A stretch of 64,000 nucleotides of DNA from Ephemerocybe angulata (taxonomy: Eukaryota; Basidiomycota; Agaricomycetes; Agaricales; Psathyrellaceae): the NCBI GenBank assembly GCA_013368325.1, contig JAACJK010000111.1, positions 868,001 through 932,000 of the forward strand. Reading direction: 5' to 3'. The translations under genes and the position numbers were made by a program. Positions 58,076-64,000 of this stretch are shown in pieces (the stretch's first letter is position 1; every line of letters begins with the position of its first letter). The notes beneath the pieces were generated by a model. The model searched no databases. It worked only from the letters and a program-made list of their open reading frames with translations, and was not told the DNA's origin.

Positions 58076-61000
58076 ATGGCAAGCTCAGAAGTATTAGGGA
58101 CTCGAGGGCCATCCATTCTGGCTGGCGCCCAAAACCTGGGCGTCAACAACCTTGGGTATAATGAAGTCGGGGGAAACATGTACGGTCCGACGGTTAACAT
58201 CTATGGATCACCACAGCTCCCCCCGCTATCGAGCGATAGTATCTATGAAGTTTTACGCTCTTGGCTTCCGCTCATTTTCGTTTCGGATGCGCAAGAACCA
58301 GGGCAGCCTCGCGATCCAAACCCTTCCGCCAGATCTGCGGCTGCACCTAATCCAACTCTCCAAGGAAGAAGGACCGAAGGCTCGTCCCAAAGTACAGAGA
58401 CAAACCCCCAAGCAAGTTTCGTTAGCCCAAGTGGAGACTGCACTGCAGTAAGCACAGCTCCTCTCTGATCAGCTCTGGTGCTGTGCAACTTACTCTCCTG
58501 CACCTTATCTTTACTCGAAGACTGTGATGGGAGAGTCTGAGCCCTACGCTTCATTTCGGGCTACCATGCCACAGGTCTACGTCTATCATATGCTCCGCGC
58601 AGGAAAAGGACTGGCATGCTGGAAGCCTGAGCCTTCATATAGCCCATCTGCTGTGAATCCAAAAGGCGCCGTTCCAGGTGACGTCGGAATGTATAACCCA
58701 GAGGGAGGCTTCAAGAAGATATTCAACCTTTGGGATGACGAGCACTCCCTGAAGATAATGGCCAGAACCTTGGACCAAGCAGAATACAAATCGCCTCCAA
58801 ACGGATTGGTTACCAACCGGGAGTTTCAACGAGGTGCCACAGTCACCCGGGGGGCAGTCGCTGAGGTGCACGGATCGTTGGCCGGAGAGTGCGTATCCTC
58901 TGACTCTGGGCTGAAGTGTTTTTAACCCACAACATATTGAAATTAGATCCATTGAGCGTTTTGAGTTCAAATGTCAAGATCAGGAGGGCGCTGTTCTAAT
59001 CTCCGTCTCAGAAGCGATCTTAGAAGAGGTCGTCGACAGCGCCATGTTCCATGACCATATCTGCACATTCGCCGAGCTTATCTACAGACATGCTGACAGC
59101 ATCCGCCGTATTGGGAGCGACACTTCATTGTATATCGTCACCGGGTGTATCAAGGCCACTGACTGGGGCCTTGCTGCATTTCAAGAGCCCATGACACACC
59201 CGGACAACGTCCTAAAACTCGTCAGGAGACGCAACGGCGAATACCTGTGGACGCACCGAGGAACTGCAGAGGCGAAGTCTGGTTCAAGCGAGCCTCGAAA
59301 TGTCAAAGACCAGTGCTTATTTTTACAGGGACACAAACTTGATTTTTCCAAAGCTTTCCGCGCACGTTTGAGGTCTGAGCAGCCCCAAAATAGGGACGGA
59401 GCTTCAGAAGGTGGCGCCAACTCAGGCCCAGCTCACGATAAGGGGAATGACCACCAAAGGGGAGAGGGGGGTAGAGATGAAATGGCTGGGGGGAATCCCA
59501 ATTGTAGCAACACCGGGGGTGCGCCTCCAGCTGCAGGTGACAGTTTCTCCACCCGTGTACTGGATGTTGGGGTAAGTACAACCACGTTTCCAGAGGCATC
59601 TCGCCGCCTTGTGAGTCCTAAAGATTACATCGGCAGCTGAGAAGTCTGAACTTGATATAGACGTGCCATCCATGCGATGTAATAACGGAACGTCTGCTAG
59701 AGCTGGTATGTTTCTATTTTCTTCGGGAAATCTTTGGACATAATTGGACATGCATTGCAACGCTGAACTGGCAGACAGGCGCCGATTTTGCGCTAAGCCA
59801 CGACAACGATTGGTGTCCTCTTTTCGAAGGTTTAAGCGAGGTTGACGCTAAAGGTGACCTGCAGTCGCTCAAGTTCGTAGCAGAGCCATACGTCAACTGA
59901 CTCCCCGAACCATAGGAGTGACCGAATCGGCGGTGATTCCGAGACCAAGGCGCGCATACCTTCATTATGGTGAGTGAACCTGTAGTATCTGCAGGTTTGG
60001 GTGGCTTTATCTAATATACCCATCTTCTCGCCAGGTGTTGCTGGACTGGAGCCTCGAGTGGATCAAGCATGCCATGGATTCGCGCTCCCTGAGGTGACGG
60101 AATTAAATCGCAAGACTTATATAAAGCCCAGGTCCCCTCAGATGGAAGCTCATGATTTTCCAGCATTGCGTTCTCTCGCTGATACTCTCGGAATGTCTGC
60201 CTTTACTGAAACAGAAAGAACAAAATCCACCCTCCAAGCCATTACTACCGTTATACCTAACGTGACCAACATCCCAGACCTCGAACTAGACGTATGTCAT
60301 TTGTTGGCCAGAGGTACATATACGAGTAGAGTCTGATAGGCTACGGTTCCAGATCCTCCCGGCCGAGGATTTTACTTTGATCCCTGACGTTGGACAACAC
60401 TACTCCCCGTATGCGACTGGTTCATATACCGACGTTTTCAGGGCGGTGAGCAATGCCGAGGGCACAAATGGGGTGGGTCGGCTCGATAAAAGATTCCTTG
60501 TATCTATGAACGACTAACATATGACCGTCTGTCCTCTTTTGTAGGAAATGGTCGCCATCCAGGTGTTTCGAGATGTCCCTCCTAGATCTGACGAGGAGAA
60601 GGACAGAGAGGAGGCGAAGCGGGTCTTCGTTAAGGTAAATTTGTCTCCGAGACTCCGCTTCGAGCCTCGAGGGTTCGCTAACCTAGAATGATAGCGGCTT
60701 CGCCGTAAGTGTGCCGTTTGGGGGATGCTAAAACATCGTAACATTTCTCGCCTTTGGGGGGTGGTCATCCATCCCGAGCTATCTTCAGCGGGTTTGGTTT
60801 CGTCCTTCATGCTGCATGGTGACCTGGGTGAGTTCATCAAGAAAAAGCTTCCTTATGACTGTATCGCTATGGTACGCTCTTCCTACATCTACGATGTGAT
60901 CCAAGCTCTAATCACCATTTGCTCTTGCTTGGACAGGCCCAGGGTGTTGCATGTGCTCTGGAGTATCTACACGCAATCACCCCTGGCCCAGTCGTTCACG

Positions 61001-61699
61001 GGAGTGTAACACCAGTAGGTGTTCAAAGCCTCAGAAATCTGCTCCAGACACTGACAGGAAACTCACAGGCAAATATTCTTATTGACTACGACGAGACCAC
61101 GAAGAAGTTCTTCCCCTTACTTGCCGGTTTCAGTAGGTCGAGGGTGGTGGGAGGGCACGGGTATACCGCAAGCATGAGAAACCCGAACCCACTGTGAGTT
61201 TCATGAGACGCCCACTTCGTCTGGATCTGCATCTCACTCCCCGTGAAGATACCATGCCCCTGAGATATTCGCTGATGACGACGACATCGAGGCCACCAAC
61301 AAGCGTGTGGTACCGGGTTCTGATGTCTACTCGTTGGGTATGCTCTTGTATAAGGTGCGCTAGCAAGAAGTTCACACTTACCTAGTCCATAGCCATAGCT
61401 TATAGCTTCGTCAGCTCATCACTGGACATGATCCCTTCTACAAAGAACGCTTCTCATTCCCGATGGCATTGGGTATCGCTATCGCAGAGGAGGGGCTCCG
61501 AATGACGAAAGACAAGTACCCCGTCCCAAGCCAATACGAATGGTGCTGGCCGATCATGGATGGGTGCTGGGAGTATAAGGCCAAGGAAAGGCTTACCAGC
61601 GAGGAAGTTCACAGGCGCCTTCGCAAAGGTCCAGGAGCCGACGGCACCTCTGCTCCTGTCCCCATCACTTTCTTTGACGCCAAAGAGGCAGCTATGTAG
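58076..61699 (+). CDS. 14-exon fusion: GDVG/HDNDW-type N-terminal region plus TKL-like pseudokinase
   Basis: Exons: 58076-58447, 58521-58888, 58947-59610, 59661-59705, 59775-59853, 59916-59969, 60035-60291, 60353-60445, 60545-60634, 60695-60871, 60937-61014, 61069-61193, 61249-61354, 61415-61699 (930 aa); every junction keeps phase. The leader has NLGVNNLGYNEVGGNMYGPTVNIYG, the Asn/Gly-rich style seen in front of mushroom NLR-like proteins. Next is the block MPQVYVYHMLRAG, PGDVGMYNPEGGFKKIFNLW and, after a variable linker, CHPCDVITERLLEL and ADFALSHDNDW. A kinase-like domain follows: GSYTDVFRA, MVAIQVF, LKHRNISRLWGVV, HGDLGEFIK, LEYLHAI, VVHGSVTPANIL, LAGFSRSR, YHAPEIF, SDVYSLGMLLYK. The beta-3 lysine is Gln, the HRD-loop aspartate is Ser and the DFG aspartate is Gly, so it should be catalytically dead. 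Confidence 0.8.
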
Positions 61700-62479
61700 G
61701 GCTGCTCACCGTCGCCGTGAAGACGGGTGGGCGTCTCGGGTCCGCCATCTGGGTCAGAACGGCCGTTACGGTTGTGGACGGGTGGCTCATGACCTTGGTT
61801 AATTTATGTCGATTTTGTTCATAATATTATTGTCCCTGCATAATGCCTGCTCGAATAGTCATTGAAAAAATGCGTACCAACCCCCAGAACCATTCATTTG
61901 AAGTCGAGTTCGATGGGTAGGCTTTGTGAGTTGCAAAATGGGTACTTGATAGCAAGTGAAATCCAGACGCGTCGTATGATTATTATATTAGGACTGGCGT
62001 GGGTGCCGTATACACTTCAGCGTCGGTGCGCAGATGATAGTGGAGCATCGATAAATAGTTGCCAAAGAACCTCTCCCCTCTCCTTCATGAAGCCGAAGAC
62101 TACAGCTTAAGGCATCATGGCAAGGACCTTCGACTTGACTCTTTCTAAAGGGATAAAGGCAAAAAGGAAACGCAGCACGAGATCGGGCAACAGCAGTGGC
62201 CTCAGTACTCAGTTATGAATAGTCCCCTGGCCCCGAATCGAGACGACTTCAAAGTCCGGTGGGCATTCGCCTGGGAGCAGGCGGAGTCGTAACTTCGCAC
62301 TATTGCATAGTTGTGAAGTTAGCACCAACATTTTTTCACCTGGCGTCGAATCGCGAAGACAAAAAACCTGCAATTCGTGTGCCAGGCTCATGTAGAATGG
62401 AAAGGTGTGGCTATGGGCAAGGTAGATGGTATTCCATAAGTAACTAGAGCATACTTATCTTTGTCTTGATTTAGTCGCC
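61700..62479. other. Convergent intergenic region
   Basis: Only short frames; no repeat or RNA gene seen between the pseudokinase and ARD1 genes. Confidence 0.4.
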
Positions 62480-63376
62480 TCAATCCTTCAAGTTGAGCTG
62501 CATAGAATATGCATCTTCTCCATCCGCATCTAGGCCACGCGAGTCAGCTACCACTCTCGATGCCAGATTAAAGGAAAAGAACTCACAATACTTCTGCTCA
62601 ACCTTGACAACTTCAAACCCTAGTGAATCGCGATATAGTCCAAGAGCCGCTTTGTTGGACTTGCGAACGTGGAGGGAAACATGTTGAGCTTTGTATACCG
62701 AGCGCATAGCTTCCTCTGCAAAGAGAGGTGGATGAGTCGGCAGGCATGTGTCACAAGACGGGGAAGAGACGCACGGGAGAGCAGCATGAGCTTGTTCGCA
62801 AGGCCTAAGCGCCTATACGACCGGAGAACAGAGATGGAGTTGACGTGTCCCCGAATGGGTTCGTTCTCATCGTCTGGATCTTCACTGGAGGAGAGCTTCA
62901 AGGATCGGAACGGTGGGCAGGAAGGAACACTCCTACATCTTGGCCAGGACGTAACCCACAATCCTTCCTTTGGGATCTTCAGCGACGAATGATACTTGTG
63001 GCCATGATAGAGCATGAAGCATCCCTATTTAAGGAGAGACTCAGAGTTCAGAGCTTGGAAGAAGACAGATGGCGAAGTGTACTCACAGAACTTCATGGTA
63101 TAATTCTCGGGTAGATTCTGCAGATTCGCGGACTGCATCCCAGCGAGGTCATCTACCTAACGCGGCAAACAAGTAGTATGAGCACACATATTCACATATA
63201 CGCTATCGGCCTCAATGTAAGTTTCCCCGGGATATGTTCAATTTGCAGATGGACTGTTACGCCCAGATCTAACATACCTTGGTGGTATAAAGAGCATCCA
63301 AGAATCATGGTAGATCGGGCGGTATCTCGGGGTTGCGGAGAGAGAATGAACGCACTCTTGCGAGTCTAATGTTCAT
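62480..63376 (-). CDS. NAA10: N-alpha-acetyltransferase NatA catalytic subunit (ARD1/NAA10), 6 exons
   Basis: Exons are 63356-63376, 63087-63156, 62937-63024, 62775-62884, 62587-62715 and 62480-62529 (155 aa, typical fungal length). The protein reads [81 protein letters not shown] and [49 protein letters not shown] is the acetyl-CoA-binding Q/RxxGxA loop. It acetylates N-terminal Ser, Ala, Thr and similar residues on nascent chains, together with NAA15. The first coding exon is 21 nt and the first intron is 199 nt, long for this window. Confidence 0.95.
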
Positions 63377-64000
63377 GTCGACTTTATCAGTTCAAACTGG
63401 AGAAGAGTAGGATGTTGCACGTCGTGGTCGACAAGAGGGCAGGCAGCACGACGGGTGCCCGCCACGGCCTGCCCTGAACTTTGGCAGAGACAAACACGGT
63501 ATGATATTCTCACGCTCTGACGCCGGTGCTGCCGTTGATCCGAGGCTGACCGGCCTCTGGTCCCCAAAGGCCAGGCGCTTATTTTCCTTTGCTTTGAACT
63601 ACCATCTCGTTTTCCCTCGAGCATGGCCATTCTGTTTTCCGTACTACAGCTTCATTCATATGCTTTTCAAGTCCGACTAGCTAAGCATCTTTACGGCAGA
63701 GCTGAGGAATGTAAGTTCCAAAAACAAGAATTTGTGCACTTTCTTGGATCTGGATATCTCTGGGGTATGGGAACCAGTCAACCGATACTGCGCCTTTTGA
63801 AGGCGGCGCTGCATATGCTGACTGCCAATCTACTCCGCAGTGATCATGAGAGTCTCAACACCTAGAATGGGGTACATGCGCCGATTATGAGGACGGCGTT
63901 AGGTCAGCAATAACTTGGCAATAACTATAGAAAGGAGGCGAGAAACCAGTTTGGATCTAACCTTCATCATCCTCCTGAGGGTGCGCGACAACTGCCGATT
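63377..64000. other. Window end, no gene called
   Basis: A plus-strand frame (63623-63865, 80 codons) begins MAILFSVLQLHSYAFQ but shows no family features; it could be a first exon of a gene beyond the window. A GGCGCTTA octamer lies at 63574-63581. Confidence 0.3.

Noticed and set aside
58076..59900. Separate gene ending at the stop near 59900, with an independent kinase gene starting at 60001
   Set aside because: A GT-AG intron (59854-59915) joins the two parts in phase, and the next exons keep phase to the end; one gene is the simpler reading.

Overview
The window is nuclear DNA from a filamentous basidiomycete, most likely an Agaricomycete. Short GT-AG introns (mostly 45-75 nt) split nearly every gene. 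The gene families are also typical: DUF6534 membrane proteins, a CYP63-like P450, a MYND/DUF4470 protein, and TKL-type kinase folds. All gene models were built by hand from splice signals, reading phase and recalled family motifs. No database was searched.

Layout. 0-4.4 kb: O-fucosyltransferase-like protein and SAICAR synthetase (ADE1). 4.7-9.7 kb: two tandem DUF6534 genes. 10.5-17.0 kb, all on the minus strand: small secreted protein, TBL/PC-esterase-like membrane protein, microbial-type PARG, unknown membrane protein. 17.8-21.2 kb: AICAR transformylase/IMP cyclohydrolase (ADE16 type) and an HDDC2-type HD-domain protein. 21.6-22.3 kb: a 730-bp foldback element. 23.4-28.7 kb: three tandem dienelactone-hydrolase paralogs with the same eight-exon structure. 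30.0-32.8 kb: Gln/Pro-rich GATA factor. 34.2-35.1 kb: MITE-like element. 36.3-42.9 kb: large unknown protein with an acidic tail, then a MYND/DUF4470 protein. 43.2-49.6 kb: repeat-rich stretch with a tandem repeat, a P450 remnant, a GFA gene, an acyltransferase scrap, and a CYP63-like gene carrying two MITEs. 49.6-57.8 kb: ZIM17, F-box protein, intronless repeat-family protein, Sds3-like protein, M28 aminopeptidase. 58.1-61.7 kb: 14-exon pseudokinase fusion. 62.5-63.4 kb: ARD1/NAA10.

How the genes relate. ADE1 and the ADE16-type gene serve the late de novo purine pathway, with ADE13 acting between them, and lie 14 kb apart. The other housekeeping genes (HDDC2, ZIM17, ARD1, Sds3-like, F-box) share no pathway. 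The accessory interest lies in the tandem families, in the MITE-disrupted P450 locus, and in the fusion gene, whose kinase-like domain has lost the lysine, the HRD aspartate and the DFG aspartate.
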